NCBI RefSeq assembly: GCF_900454025.1
Contig: NZ_UGQM01000001.1
Location: 2,294,001 to 2,358,000 of the forward strand
Source: Mycolicibacterium gilvum
Lineage (GTDB): Bacteria; Actinomycetota; Actinomycetes; Mycobacteriales; Mycobacteriaceae
DNA: 64,000 nt
Direction: 5' to 3'
The notes beneath the pieces were generated by a model, which was given only the letters and a program-made list of their open reading frames with translations, was not told the DNA's origin and made no database searches. The position numbers and the translations under genes are program-made. Numbering within the stretch: position 1 is the stretch's first letter; every line of letters begins with the position of its first letter. Shown piece after piece: positions 30,894 to 41,652 of the stretch.

Positions 30894-31685
30894 ATGAGTG
30901 ACTATGCCGCGCCGGTAGGCGCGCCGATCTGGCTCGACCTGATGAGCACCGATCCCGCCCGGGCAGCGGAGTTCTACCACGCCGTCTTCGGCTGGGACGT
31001 CGAGGCGCCACCGCAGGCCGAGTTCGGCGGATACCAGAACTTCACCGTCAACGGCCGCAGGGTCGCGGGCCTGCTCCCTCATATGGGCGGGGTTCCCAAC
31101 GTCTGGTCGGTCTACCTTCACACCGCCGACGCCGCCGAGACCGTGCGCGCCGTCGAGGCCGCCGGGGGATCGGTGATGGTGCCGCCGATGCCGGTCGGTG
31201 ACATGGGCTCGATGATGGTTGTGACCGACCCGGCCGGCGCGGTGATCGGCTTCTGGCAACCGGGCACCCACGTCGGGTTCACGCAGTGGGAGGTGCACGG
31301 CACCCCGTACTGGTTCGAATGCCAGAGCAAGGACTACGAGAAATCGCTGGCGTTCTATCCGCAGGTGATCGGGGCGCGGACGGAGGAGATCGGCACCGGC
31401 GGCGACCCGAATGCCGTCGGTCCCGACCGCTACGCGCAGCTGTTCATCGGTGAGAGCGCGTATTCGGGAATCATGGACTCCGCCACCCTGTTCCCGGCCG
31501 AGGTGCCGTCGTTCTGGCAGATCTACATCACGGTCGACGATGTGGCCGGCACCGTGGCGCGGGCCGAATCCCTGGGAGCACAGATCCTGATGCCGGGCGA
31601 GGAGACGCCGTACGGCACGCTGGCAGCTCTGCGGGATCCGCTCGGCGCGCTGATCTGCCTGGGGCATCCGCCCGCCGGCATGTGA
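30894..31685 (+). CDS. VOC (glyoxalase/bleomycin-resistance fold) family protein, two tandem domains
   Basis: 263 residues with two vicinal-oxygen-chelate modules: residues 8-120 (IWLDLMSTDPARAAEFYHAVFGW, then DPAGAVIGFWQPG) and 135-260 (YWFECQSKDYEKSLAFYPQVIG, then DPLGALICLG). The arrangement resembles mycobacterial Rv0577-type proteins and hydroxylase-like VOC members. The second part has fewer obvious metal ligands. Function unknown. A strong GGAGAGG ribosome site precedes the ATG; the SEC-C gene ends 77 bp upstream. Confidence 0.82.
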   Translation: MSDYAAPVGAPIWLDLMSTDPARAAEFYHAVFGWDVEAPPQAEFGGYQNFTVNGRRVAGLLPHMGGVPNVWSVYLHTADAAETVRAVEAAGGSVMVPPMPVGDMGSMMVVTDPAGAVIGFWQPGTHVGFTQWEVHGTPYWFECQSKDYEKSLAFYPQVIGARTEEIGTGGDPNAVGPDRYAQLFIGESAYSGIMDSATLFPAEVPSFWQIYITVDDVAGTVARAESLGAQILMPGEETPYGTLAALRDPLGALICLGHPPAGM

Positions 31686-31701
31686 AACGACGCGTCGGCG
31701 A

Positions 31702-32817
31702 TCAGGCCAGCAGCTCGGCCGGGTCGGTGTAGGGCACGTCGAGGTCCGCGGCGACCTGCTCGGACAGCAGGGCGCCCTCGTGCGTCGAAAGCCCTTTGGC
31801 CAGAGCGGGATCCGCGCGGCACGCATCCCGCCATCCGCGACCGGCGAGCTTGAGAACGTAGGGCAGGGTCGCGTTGGTCAGCGCGTACGTCGACGTGCGC
31901 GGCACCGCCCCGGGCATGTTGGCCACGCAGTAGAAGACGGTGTCGTGCACCGCGAACGTCGGGTCGTCATGCGTGGTGGGCCGGGAATCCTCGAAGCAGC
32001 CGCCCTGGTCGATGGCGATGTCGACCAGTACAGCGCCCGGCTTCATCGCTGCGACAGTCGAATTGGAGACGAGCTTGGGCGCTCTGGCACCGGGGACCAG
32101 GACCGCGCCGATCACGAGGTCGGCGTGCTTGACGGCGTCTTCGAGGTCGAGCGAGGACGAGTAGCGGGTCTCGATGGCGCCGTTGTTCTCATCGTCGATC
32201 TTGCGCAGCGTGTTGATGTTGACGTCGAACACGTTGACATGGGCGCCCATGCCCTTGGCGATCCGCGCGGCGTTGTAGCCGGCGACACCACCGCCGATGA
32301 CGACGACCTCCGCCGGGGCGACTCCGGGGACGCCGCCCATCAGGACGCCGCGGCCTCCGTGGCTGCGCATCAGATGGTACGAGCCGACCTGCGCCGACAG
32401 TCGTCCGGCGACCTCGCTCATCGGAGCCAGGAGGGGAAGTGACCCGTCGGCGAGTTGCACGGTTTCGTAGGCGATCGACGTCGTGCCGGATGCCATGAGC
32501 GCGTCGGTGCAGGGCTTGGACGCGGCCAGATGCAGGTAGGTGAACAGGGTTTGGCCCCTACGCATCTTCGAGTACTCGGCCTCGATGGGTTCCTTGACCT
32601 TCAGGAGAAGGTCGGCTTCGCTCCACACCTCGTCGGCGCCGGTGATCATCTGTGCCCCGGCCCGTTTGAAGTCGGCGTCGGAGATCGAGGATCCGTCGCC
32701 GGCGCCGGACTGGATTAGCACCTCGTGACCGCGCTGCACGAGTTCGGCGACTCCGGACGGGGTGATGGCGACCCGGAATTCGTTGTTCTTGATCTCGGTC
32801 GGGATTCCGACACGCAT
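31702..32817 (-). CDS. ald: L-alanine dehydrogenase
   Basis: 371 residues. NAD-dependent interconversion of alanine with pyruvate and ammonia. Catalytic K75 (LLKVKEP) and H96 (FTYLHLAAS) are in the same positions as in the M. tuberculosis enzyme (Rv2780), and the Rossmann motif is [21 protein letters not shown] near 171 with the IDQGG segment near 270. The C-terminal [20 protein letters not shown] segment is complete. It has an AGAGGAG ribosome site and is divergent from its presumed activator aldR. Used for alanine as a nitrogen source and for redox balance under low oxygen. Confidence 0.96.
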   Translation of the reverse strand: MRVGIPTEIKNNEFRVAITPSGVAELVQRGHEVLIQSGAGDGSSISDADFKRAGAQMITGADEVWSEADLLLKVKEPIEAEYSKMRRGQTLFTYLHLAASKPCTDALMASGTTSIAYETVQLADGSLPLLAPMSEVAGRLSAQVGSYHLMRSHGGRGVLMGGVPGVAPAEVVVIGGGVAGYNAARIAKGMGAHVNVFDVNINTLRKIDDENNGAIETRYSSSLDLEDAVKHADLVIGAVLVPGARAPKLVSNSTVAAMKPGAVLVDIAIDQGGCFEDSRPTTHDDPTFAVHDTVFYCVANMPGAVPRTSTYALTNATLPYVLKLAGRGWRDACRADPALAKGLSTHEGALLSEQVAADLDVPYTDPAELLA

Positions 32818-32861
32818 GATCGCTCCTCTGTAGGTGTTGTTGAGTAAATTGTGAAGAAACA

Positions 32862-32904
32862 GCGGTTTAGCCGCAATATTTGCATCGAAGATTCGCTAAA
32901 CTGC
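32862..32904. promoter_or_regulatory. ald/aldR control region with AldR-box-like inverted repeat
   Basis: GCGGTTTAGC (32862-32871) and GCTAAACTGC (32895-32904) are inverted copies, differing at one position. The second overlaps the aldR -10 hexamer TAAACT (32897-32902), six bases from the aldR ATG. The layout fits an Lrp-type regulator that acts on ald and represses itself. The gap is AT-richer than its surroundings. Confidence 0.6.
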
Positions 32905-32908
32905 GGCA

Positions 32909-33424
32909 ATGTCGAAAGAATCAACGACATCGCGCTCATCTGCGGGGCTGGCGCCGAAGGATGTTCGGGAAGTCACCCTCGACGACGTCGACCGAAGGAT
33001 CCTGACCGCCCTGCACAGCGATGCACGGATGGCCAACAGTGCGCTGTCCGAGCTCGTCGGCATCGCGCCGTCGACGTGCCACGGCCGGGTGCGCAGGCTC
33101 CAGGAGTTGGGGGTGATCCGCGGCTTCTACGCCGACATCGATCCGGCCGCGATCGGGCTGACGCTGCAGGCGATGATCTCAGTGAGTCTGCAGGCGAACT
33201 CCCGAAGCCAGATTCGGCACTTCATCCAGACGATCCGGCGCAAGCCCCAGGTGATGGACGTGTACTTCCTGGCCGGCGCCGACGACTTCATCCTGCATGT
33301 GGCCGCGCGCGACACCGAGGATCTCCGGGCGTTCGTGGTGGAGAACCTCAACGCCGACGCCGACGTGGCCGGTACGCAGACGTCGCTGATCTTCGAGCAC
33401 CTGCGCGGCGCGTCGCCGCTGTAG
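32909..33424 (+). CDS. aldR: Lrp/AsnC-family regulator AldR
   Basis: 171 residues. N-terminal helix-turn-helix (VDRRILTALHSDARMANSALSELVGIAPSTCHGRVRRLQELGVI, residues about 30-75) and C-terminal RAM/ACT-like ligand domain, the standard Lrp layout. The orthologue Rv2779c controls ald and responds to amino acids. The first 25 residues are Ser/Thr-rich and non-conserved. The ATG fits the leaderless promoter. Ends 4 bases before the convergent secreted-protein gene. Confidence 0.92.
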   Translation: MSKESTTSRSSAGLAPKDVREVTLDDVDRRILTALHSDARMANSALSELVGIAPSTCHGRVRRLQELGVIRGFYADIDPAAIGLTLQAMISVSLQANSRSQIRHFIQTIRRKPQVMDVYFLAGADDFILHVAARDTEDLRAFVVENLNADADVAGTQTSLIFEHLRGASPL

Positions 33425-33427
33425 TGG

Positions 33428-33811
33428 TCAGGCCGGCGTCAACGTGACGTTGTGCAAGGCGACGGCGACGTCGGTCGGCAGGATGTCGACGAATGTCGGG
33501 GCGTCGCGCAATGCTGCTCCTGAGCCGATGATGTTACCCGGAGCTGTTGGGGTGCAGGGAAATTCGCTGCACCGAAACCATCGCCCCGGCGGGCTCTGGT
33601 AGGGCTGCATGCTGGGCGACTGGTCGACGCGGTAACGGCCGGGCGGGATGTAGGTGGTCGCCCATCCGTCGCGGGGCTGTGTCGTCACGCCGAACACCCC
33701 GTTGCTGCCGTAGGGCGCCGCCTGCGCGGGCGTCACCGACAGCGTGACGGCCACGGCCATGCATCCTGCGGCCACGGCGACCAGTGAGCTACGTGCGTGT
33801 GTCCAGCGCAT
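33428..33811 (-). CDS. Small secreted protein, unknown function
   Basis: 127 residues. A Sec signal peptide is clear: MRWTHARS, a hydrophobic core (LVAVAAGCMAVAVTLSV) and a cleavage site at PAQA-AP near residue 32. The mature part of about 95 residues is Pro/Gly-rich with two Cys (FRCSEFPC) that may form a disulfide. A W-x-x-T-Y-I-P-P-G-R-Y-R-V-D-Q segment resembles small mycobacterial exported proteins, but I recognise no named family. Confidence 0.7.
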   Translation of the reverse strand: MRWTHARSSLVAVAAGCMAVAVTLSVTPAQAAPYGSNGVFGVTTQPRDGWATTYIPPGRYRVDQSPSMQPYQSPPGRWFRCSEFPCTPTAPGNIIGSGAALRDAPTFVDILPTDVAVALHNVTLTPA

Positions 33812-33828
33812 TCGCTGAGGTTACCCGG

Positions 33829-35184
33829 CTACGGGTCGTCGCAGTCCCTGCTCGTGGAAGAGTCTTCGCCTTCCTCGTGTGGGAGGAGGTGGCGTTCGGG
33901 GTGGTGGTAGCCGTTGACGCGGTGTTGGCCGGTCTCCAGGTCTGGTGGTGGGATCCACTCGGTCTGGTTCCTGCTGTTCTTGCGGGTGGTCCAGCCGGTG
34001 TTCTCGATCATCCGGTTTTCCGGTCCGCAGGCGAAGGTGAGGTCGTCGATGTCGGTGTGGCCGTCGTCTTTCCAGTCCGCGCTCGCGTGGTGGGCCTGGC
34101 ACCAGTAGCCGGGCACGGTGCAGCCCGGGCGGGTGCATCCGCGATCGCGGGCGTGCAGCACAATGCGCTGCGCGGCGTTGGCGAGGCGTTTGGCGCGGCC
34201 GAGATAGAGGCTCTGGCCGGTGTGCCCGTCGAAGACATACAGATAGTGGTGGGCATCGGCGGCAAGACGGATCAGATCCGGGATCGGTAGCAGTGAGCCG
34301 CCGCCGGTGACCGCGACCCCGGCGCCTTTCTCCAACTCCTGCAGAGTGGTCGACACGATCACGGTCACGGGTAAACCGTTGTGGCTGCCCAACTGTCCGG
34401 ATTCCAGCGTGCGCCGCAGCACCGCTTTGAGGCCGTCGTGATTGCGTTGCCCCTGGGTGCGGGTATCGCCCGCCTTCTCTTGCTCGGCCATGTTGGCGCC
34501 CGGCGCGGCCTCTTTGGCCAGAACGGCTTCCCAATAGGCGCTGGTTTCGGCATCGACGTAACCGCTGATGGTGCGGCCCCCGTCGCGCTGCTGCGTGCCC
34601 AGTTTCACCCAGAACCTGGTGGCCTTCTCTTTCTCGGACGGTTCGGGGCCGTCCTGGTCGATCATCATCAACAGCCTGTCGGCTACCTGGGCGAGCTCCT
34701 CAGGCCCCAATCCGGAACCGGTGTGGGCGAGCTGGGCGTCGGCGGCCGCGCGGGTGTCGACATCGACCCAGGAGGGCAGCTTCTTGTGGAACTTCGCGAT
34801 GATCTCCACATGCTCCTCGCCCAGGTGCCCTTGGGCCTGGGCGGCGGCGGTGGACTCCCACACCGGCGCCAGCGGTTCCCCGGTCATCGCCCGCCGCGGC
34901 CCCAGATTCTTCGCACGCTGCAGGCGGCGGCCCGCCTCGGCGCTGCTGATCCGCAACGCAGTGGTCAACACCTTCTTCCACGACGCCTCGCCGAGATGAT
35001 GCGGCTCGGTCTCGTCGAGCAGCCGCGCCAGCACGGCGTGCTCGACGGCCGGGGCTGAGCGCAGCACCGTCGTCAACTCCGCCAGCAGCCCGATCAACTC
35101 CCGGTGAGACAGGTCCTCGGCGGCCTTGGCCAGCACGGCGAGCTGCTCACCGATCACCCCGACCGCCTCGGCCACCCCATCCAT
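33829..35184 (-). CDS. DUF222/HNH endonuclease of the mycobacterial 13E12 repeat family
   Basis: 451 residues. An N-terminal DUF222 helical domain (about residues 20-330; includes LARLLDETEPHHLGE and LKAVLRRTLESGQLG) precedes an HNH nuclease domain near 365-420 (CTRPGC-x5-CQAHH-x15-DDLTFACGPEN, with paired Cys and the His-His core). 13E12 proteins occur as multiple divergent copies in mycobacteria and may be selfish or linked to DNA rearrangement; their biological role is unclear. The reading frame is complete. The ATG at 35184 is preceded by a possible -10 hexamer TAGTGT. Confidence 0.88.
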   Translation of the reverse strand: MDGVAEAVGVIGEQLAVLAKAAEDLSHRELIGLLAELTTVLRSAPAVEHAVLARLLDETEPHHLGEASWKKVLTTALRISSAEAGRRLQRAKNLGPRRAMTGEPLAPVWESTAAAQAQGHLGEEHVEIIAKFHKKLPSWVDVDTRAAADAQLAHTGSGLGPEELAQVADRLLMMIDQDGPEPSEKEKATRFWVKLGTQQRDGGRTISGYVDAETSAYWEAVLAKEAAPGANMAEQEKAGDTRTQGQRNHDGLKAVLRRTLESGQLGSHNGLPVTVIVSTTLQELEKGAGVAVTGGGSLLPIPDLIRLAADAHHYLYVFDGHTGQSLYLGRAKRLANAAQRIVLHARDRGCTRPGCTVPGYWCQAHHASADWKDDGHTDIDDLTFACGPENRMIENTGWTTRKNSRNQTEWIPPPDLETGQHRVNGYHHPERHLLPHEEGEDSSTSRDCDDP

Positions 35185-35307
35185 ACATCGAACACTAGTG
35201 CGACCCACCGACAACCCAGCCACCGTCTGGGACCAGAGAAACCCAAGTGACAGAAGAAAATTCAGGGTTTGCCAAGCCGTGCCACGAGAGCGCGACGGCG
35301 TCGACGC

Positions 35308-36517
<1,210 letters not shown>

Positions 36518-36521
<4 letters not shown>

Positions 36522-36973
36522 GCAAGACGCTGCTGATCGTTCATCACACCCCGTCGCCGCACTGTCACGAGATGTTCGAGGCGGTGCTGGCCGGGGCGAC
36601 CGATCCGGAGATCGAGGGCGTGGAGGTGCTGCGCAGACCGGCGCTGACGGTCTCCCCGGCTGAGATGCTCGCGGCCGACGGCTACCTGCTCGGCACCCCG
36701 GCGAACCTCGGATACGTCAGCGGCGCAATGAAACACGCGTTCGATTGCTCCTACTACCAACTGCTCGACGCCACGAAAGGCCGACCGTTCGGTGTCTTCC
36801 TGCACGGCAACGAGGGCACCGAGGGCGCGCAGCGCGCGTTGACGGGCATCACCGGCGGCCTCGGGTGGGAACAGGCGGCCGACACGGTGGTCGTGTCGGG
36901 CAAGCCTGCCAAGAACGACCTGGAAGCGTGTTGGAATCTCGGTGCGACTGTCGCCGCGACGCTGATGGAATGA
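36518..36973 (+). CDS. Flavodoxin-like NAD(P)H reductase family protein, Rv2771c-like
   Basis: 151 residues. Flavodoxin fold: LLIVHHTPSPHCHEM as the phosphate-binding loop region, DGYLLGTPANLGYVSGAMKHAFD near residue 55 and GKPFGVF-like sheet (RPFGVFLHGNEGTEGA). Probably binds FMN; no partner is known. Starts at GTG overlapping the previous gene by 4 bp, so it is part of the dapB operon. Confidence 0.78.
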
Positions 36974-36985
36974 CGGAGGACTTTC

Positions 36986-37447
36986 ATGCCGGGTATGGCC
37001 GAGTTCGCCCTTGCGGGTGCCCCGATCGCAGGCGGCGCCCTGCTCGGACTGGCGGCGGGGAACCTGCGTCCGCCCGACGTCCGCGACGCGATCGCCAAGG
37101 ACCTCGATCTGCTGGAGCGGTTGCCGGCCGAGCAGGTCGAGCGTCGCGCCGAACTGCAGCGGATCATCGACATGCGCATCGACGGGCTGGTCGCGGCAGC
37201 GGACAAGAGCCGGGAGCTGCGCGAACTGGCCATGTCCTACGAGGGCAACTGGCGCGACATCGTGCTGTTCGTCTGCGCGATCATGTTCACGCTCGTCTGG
37301 TGGCACGTCGACCACAGCCGGTCCAACTGGCTGGTGATGTTCGTCGTGATGATCGTGTTGACGGTGATCGTCGGGATCTACGCCGCCCGCGGCGTGCTGC
37401 GGGGCCTGGCGAGCTTCCTCGCGAACCGGCGTCGCGGACGTCAGTAG
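36986..37447 (+). CDS. Small membrane protein, unknown
   Basis: 153 residues. An N-terminal hydrophobic stretch (AGAPIAGGALLGLAAGN), a charged helical middle (DLLERLPAEQVERRAELQRIIDMRIDG), then two membrane helices (DIVLFVCAIMFTLVWWHV and WLVMFVVMIVLTVIVGIYAARG) and a basic tail. I recognise no family. It is 12 bp after the flavodoxin gene and probably in the same transcript; it overlaps the convergent CitE-like gene by 7 bp. Confidence 0.65.
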   Translation: MPGMAEFALAGAPIAGGALLGLAAGNLRPPDVRDAIAKDLDLLERLPAEQVERRAELQRIIDMRIDGLVAAADKSRELRELAMSYEGNWRDIVLFVCAIMFTLVWWHVDHSRSNWLVMFVVMIVLTVIVGIYAARGVLRGLASFLANRRRGRQ

Positions 37448-38361
37448 TGGTAGGTGTCCGACGGGGCCGGGATATGGGTGGGCTCGTCGACGTCGTCGAA
37501 CTCTGACGGTTCGATCCCGTACGCACGGGCCAGCTCGAGGATCTTGTTGGCGCGGGCGATGCGGGGCAGGTCCGAGCCGTTGCGGATCTCGCCGCCGTCA
37601 CGCTCGAACTCGACGAAGAACTCCTTGGCCCAGGCGATCTCCTCGGCCGACGGGGACAGCCCCTCGTTCACCGTGAGGCACTGCTCGGGCGTCAGGCAGA
37701 TCTTGCCCGTCATACCGAACTCCGCGGACACCGCGGTCGCCTCACTGAGTTTGAGCGCGCTGGATCCGACCGTCGGGCCGTCGATCGCGCTCGGCAGATG
37801 GGCTGCCTTCGCGGCGATGGTGAACCGGGATCGCGTGTAGGCCAAGGTCAGCGCATCGCCGCCGAATCCGGTGTCGCGCCGGAAGTCCCCGATGCCGAAC
37901 GCCAAACGGAACGTTCCCTTCGCCGCGGCGATCTCGGTGATGCGCTCCAATCCGCGGGCCGTCTCCACCAGCGCGACGATCGGCACACCCGGAAGCCGCT
38001 TGGCGGTCTCGGTGACGTGGTCGACCGACTCGACCATCGCCAGCATCACCCCGCCGACCGACGTGCCGGCCAACATCTCCAGATCGCCGGCCCACCACTC
38101 GGTGCCGAAGCCGTTGACCCGGACCCAGTCGGCGTGGCCCTCGCCGAGCCAGCGGACGACGTTGGCGCGGGCCGCGGCCTTGTCCTTGGGGGCGACGGCA
38201 TCCTCGATGTCGAGCACGACGATGTCGGCCCGGGAGTGGGCCGCCGCTTGGAACCGCTCGTAGTGCGCACCGTTCACCAGCAGCCAGCTGCGGGCCAGGA
38301 CCGGATCGATCCGCTGCCCCTGCTCGCCGAACGCCGCCTCGCCGAAACTCTGGTCGTACAC
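37441..38361 (-). CDS. HpcH/HpaI aldolase/citrate lyase beta-like (CitE-like) protein
   Basis: 306 residues. TIM-barrel family with the metal/ligand motifs VVLDIEDAVAPKDKAAAR near residue 47, IVALVETARGLERI near 128 and FGIGDFRRDTG near 152. Stand-alone CitE-like proteins act as malyl/citramalyl-CoA type lyases or thioesterases; the true reaction here is unknown. A GTG start is used. Just upstream on the same strand is the dienelactone hydrolase gene, whose stop is 5 bp before this start, so they form an operon. Confidence 0.85.
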   Translation of the reverse strand: MYDQSFGEAAFGEQGQRIDPVLARSWLLVNGAHYERFQAAAHSRADIVVLDIEDAVAPKDKAAARANVVRWLGEGHADWVRVNGFGTEWWAGDLEMLAGTSVGGVMLAMVESVDHVTETAKRLPGVPIVALVETARGLERITEIAAAKGTFRLAFGIGDFRRDTGFGGDALTLAYTRSRFTIAAKAAHLPSAIDGPTVGSSALKLSEATAVSAEFGMTGKICLTPEQCLTVNEGLSPSAEEIAWAKEFFVEFERDGGEIRNGSDLPRIARANKILELARAYGIEPSEFDDVDEPTHIPAPSDTYHY

Positions 38362-38366
38362 GCCGC

Positions 38367-39104
38367 TCAGACTAGGTGAGCGGCGAAGAACGACTGCATC
38401 GCGTCCCAGTGCCGCCGCGCCGCCGACTCGTCGTAGGGTCCGTTGTCCGGCACCGCGAAGCCATGCTGCGCGGAGTACCAGTCGACGGTGTGCTCGACGC
38501 CGGCGGCCGACAGCGCCTTGTCCAGCGTCTCGCCGTCGGCCCGGGTGAACGAGTTGTCGTTGTGGGCCGCACCGACGTAGACGGCCGCACGGATCCGGTC
38601 GGCGAGCAGGTGGGGGCTCTCCGCGTCGTCGGTGACCAGTCCGCCACCGTGGAACGACATCGCCGCGGCGACGCGCTGCGGCACGCGTCCGGCCACCACC
38701 AGCGACGTGCGTCCACCCATGCAGTAGCCCGTGGTGCCGAACGTCTCGCCGCTGACCTCCGGGCGGTCCGCCAGGTAGTCGAAGAACGCGACCGCATCGG
38801 ATTCCATCCGCTCCGGGGTCACCTTCGAGATCATCCCGAACAGACGCCGGCGCTCGGCGGCGTCGCCGAACACCGTCGACATCGTGAACGGCGCCCAGTC
38901 GCCCTCGCGGTAGTAGACGTCGGGCAGCAGCACCGCGTAGCCGTGGCCGGCGAGCTCGTCGGCCATCGCGCGGAAGGTGGGGCGGACGCCGCCGGCGTCT
39001 GGGTACATGACGATGCCGCGCCAGGGACCGTCACCGTCGGGTGTGTGCAGGGTGACCGGGCAGGATCCGTCGGTCGTCGTGACGGTGTCGGTGATCGTCG
39101 GCAT
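38367..39104 (-). CDS. Dienelactone hydrolase family protein
   Basis: 245 residues. Alpha/beta hydrolase with a Cys nucleophile in G-Y-C-M-G-G (near 118), an acidic residue later and the catalytic-type His in QHGFAVPDNG (near 208), the DLH triad order. The position and length match Rv2765. These enzymes open cyclic lactones in aromatic degradation, but many act on other esters. The ATG start at 39104 is divergent from thyA with a 42-bp gap. Confidence 0.88.
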   Translation of the reverse strand: MPTITDTVTTTDGSCPVTLHTPDGDGPWRGIVMYPDAGGVRPTFRAMADELAGHGYAVLLPDVYYREGDWAPFTMSTVFGDAAERRRLFGMISKVTPERMESDAVAFFDYLADRPEVSGETFGTTGYCMGGRTSLVVAGRVPQRVAAAMSFHGGGLVTDDAESPHLLADRIRAAVYVGAAHNDNSFTRADGETLDKALSAAGVEHTVDWYSAQHGFAVPDNGPYDESAARRHWDAMQSFFAAHLV

Positions 39105-39134
39105 GGGATCCGTTCTACCCCGCGGCGCTGGACG

Positions 39135-39140
39135 TAAGCT
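39135..39140 (+). promoter_or_regulatory. -10 hexamer of thyA (leaderless)
   Basis: TAAGCT six bases before GTG 39147. Confidence 0.55.
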
Positions 39141-39146
39141 AGGTCC

Positions 39147-39947
39147 GTGCCGACCGCCACCCCGTACGAGGATCTGTTGCGCCTGGTGCTCGACACCGGG
39201 ACCCCGAAGTCCGACCGCACGGGAACCGGCACCCGCAGTCTGTTCGGGCACCAGATGCGGTACGACCTGAACGCGGGTTTTCCGCTGATCACCACCAAGA
39301 AGGTGCACACCAAGTCGATCGTGTACGAGCTGCTGTGGTTCCTGCGCGGCGATTCCAACGTCCGGTGGCTGCAGGAACGCGGTGTCACCATCTGGGATGA
39401 ATGGGCCTCTCCGACAGGCGATCTCGGGCCGGTGTACGGTGTGCAGTGGCGATCCTGGCCGACGCCGTCGGGGGAGCACATCGATCAGATCAGCGCCGCG
39501 CTGGACCTCCTCAAGCGTGACCCGGACTCGCGACGCAACATCGTCTCGGCGTGGAACGTCGGCGAGATCCCGCAGATGGCGCTGCCGCCGTGCCACGCGT
39601 TCTTCCAGTTCTACGTCGCCGACGGCAGGCTGAGCTGCCAGCTGTACCAGCGCAGCGCCGACCTGTTCCTCGGCGTTCCGTTCAACATCGCCAGCTATGC
39701 GCTGCTGACGCACATGATGGCCGCGCAGGCCGGCCTCGGCGTCGGTGAGTTCATCTGGACCGGCGGGGACTGTCACATCTACGACAACCACGTCGAGCAG
39801 GTCACCGAGCAGCTCTCCCGTGATCCGCGTCCCTACCCGGAACTCGTTCTCGCGCCGCGGGATTCGATCTTCGACTACACCTATGAGGACGTCGTCATCA
39901 AGAACTATGAACCGCACCCGGCCATCAAAGCGCCCGTCGCGATATGA
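39147..39947 (+). CDS. thyA: Thymidylate synthase ThyA
   Basis: 266 residues. Makes dTMP from dUMP with methylene-tetrahydrofolate, producing dihydrofolate. Catalytic Cys is in [10 protein letters not shown] near residue 150, with [12 protein letters not shown] and [20 protein letters not shown] as family blocks. Directly overlaps dfrA (4 bp), so the dihydrofolate it makes is recycled by the next gene product. A second, unrelated synthase (thyX) is encoded 3.8 kb downstream. Confidence 0.97.
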
Positions 39948-40426
39948 CCGAACTGAACCTGATCTGGGCGCAGTCGAGTTCCGGGGTGATCGGCCGCGAC
40001 GGAGGCATCCCGTGGCATGTGCCCGAGGACATGGCCCGCTTCAAGGAGCTGACCATGGGCCACACCGTGATCATGGGCAGGCAGACCTGGGAGTCGCTGC
40101 CCGAGAAGTTCCGTCCGCTGCCGGGCCGCCGGAACGTCGTGCTGACCCGGCAGGCCGACTACGTGGCGGAGGGGGCCGAGGTCGTCACAGTGCTGGAGGA
40201 CGCGCCGCTCGACGACGCCTGGGTGATCGGCGGATCGCAGGTCTACGGCCTGGCGTTGCCGCTGGCGACCCGCTGCGAGATCACCGAAGTGGATCTCGAC
40301 CTGCACCGGCAGGACGAGGATGCGCTGGCACCGCTTCTCGACGAGGCGTGGGTCGGGACCGAGGGGGAGTGGCGTGACAGCGCGTCGGGCCTTCGGTACC
40401 GGTTCTACTCGTATGTGAGGAAATGA
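39944..40426 (+). CDS. dfrA: Dihydrofolate reductase
   Basis: 160 residues. NADPH-dependent reduction of dihydrofolate; target of trimethoprim. Conserved parts include [38 protein letters not shown] and [13 protein letters not shown]. Matches Rv2763c in length. The ATG overlaps the thyA stop and its stop overlaps the next gene (ATGA in both cases). Confidence 0.97.
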
Positions 40427-41649
40427 GGCTCACCGCTGCGCAGGCGCGGCGGGTGGCGGTCGCGGCCCAGGGGTTTCACGAGCCCCGGCCCTCCGGACCG
40501 GTCACCCGCGCACACCTCAAGCGGTTGATCGCGAGATTGCAGGTCCTGCAACTGGATTCGGTGTCGGTCGCGGTGCGTGCCCACTACGCCCCGGTGTTCA
40601 GCCGGCTGGGCCCCTACGACCGTGACGTCCTGGACCGCGCCGCGTGGAGCCACTCGGCGCGTTCACCGCGGTTGCTCGTCGAGTACTGGGCGCACGAGGC
40701 CGCGCTGATGGCCGTCGACGACTGGCCGCTGCTGCGCTGGCGGATGCGTGAGTACGAACACGGGCGCTGGGGCAGAGAGATCGTCAAGAAGAACGGCAAG
40801 CTCGCCGCCGACATCGTCGAGGCGGTGACGGCGCTGGGCCCGTGCACCGCCGGTCAGATCGAGGCGTACCTGGAATCTGAACCGAGAAGGACGGGCGGAT
40901 CCGTCAAAAAGGCCATGTGGGATCGCAGCGACACCAAGTGGGTCGCCGAGGCGCTGTGGTCGTCGGGTGTGCTGACCACCGCGACGCGCGTCGGTTTCGC
41001 CCGGCACTACGACCTCACCGAACGCGTGCTGCCCGCCGACGTGGTGGCGCGCCGCGTCGACGAGGCCGACGCGCTGCGCGAGCTCACCCTGCGCGCCGCG
41101 ACGGCTCTGGGCGTCGCCACCGAGGCCGACCTGCGCGACTACTTCCGGCTGGGTGCCCGACAGGTCAGGCCGGCCATCACAGACCTCCTCGATGCCGGCG
41201 AGATCGAACGCGTCGAGGTGGACGGCTGGGACGCTCCTGCGTACCTGCGGGCCGGTCAGACCGTTCCGCGCCGAGACCGGGGCACCGCGCTGTTGTGTCC
41301 GTTCGATCCGCTCATCTTCTTCCGCCCGCGCGTCGAGCGACTGTTCGGCGGCTTCCACTACCGGATCGAAATCTATGTGCCGCAACCGAAACGACGCTAC
41401 GGCTACTACGTCTGGCCGTTCCTGCTCGACGGTGACCTCGTCGGCCGCGTCGACCTGAAGGCCGACCGGACCGCGGGGGCACTGCAGGTCCTGGGCGCGT
41501 ACTGCGAGGGTGGCCGCGACGGCCCACGGGTGGCCACCGAGCTGGCCACCGCTCTGCGTCAGATGGCCGACTGGCTCGGCCTCGACGACGTGGTGGTGGC
41601 CGAGCGCGGCGATTTGTCTGCGCACCTGCGCGCCGCCTTGGTTAGCTGA
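40423..41649 (+). CDS. Winged-helix YcaQ-like DNA glycosylase family protein
   Basis: 408 residues. Matches the YcaQ/HTH_42 family: N-terminal [16 protein letters not shown] and [14 protein letters not shown], a core with [27 protein letters not shown] and the [35 protein letters not shown]-terminal block with an R-Y-G-Y-Y-V-W-P segment. YcaQ and AlkX-type members unhook interstrand DNA crosslinks or are antibiotic self-resistance glycosylases. Whether this one is active is unknown. Coupled to dfrA by a 4-bp overlap. Confidence 0.85.
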   Translation: MRLTAAQARRVAVAAQGFHEPRPSGPVTRAHLKRLIARLQVLQLDSVSVAVRAHYAPVFSRLGPYDRDVLDRAAWSHSARSPRLLVEYWAHEAALMAVDDWPLLRWRMREYEHGRWGREIVKKNGKLAADIVEAVTALGPCTAGQIEAYLESEPRRTGGSVKKAMWDRSDTKWVAEALWSSGVLTTATRVGFARHYDLTERVLPADVVARRVDEADALRELTLRAATALGVATEADLRDYFRLGARQVRPAITDLLDAGEIERVEVDGWDAPAYLRAGQTVPRRDRGTALLCPFDPLIFFRPRVERLFGGFHYRIEIYVPQPKRRYGYYVWPFLLDGDLVGRVDLKADRTAGALQVLGAYCEGGRDGPRVATELATALRQMADWLGLDDVVVAERGDLSAHLRAALVS

Positions 41650-41652
41650 GGC

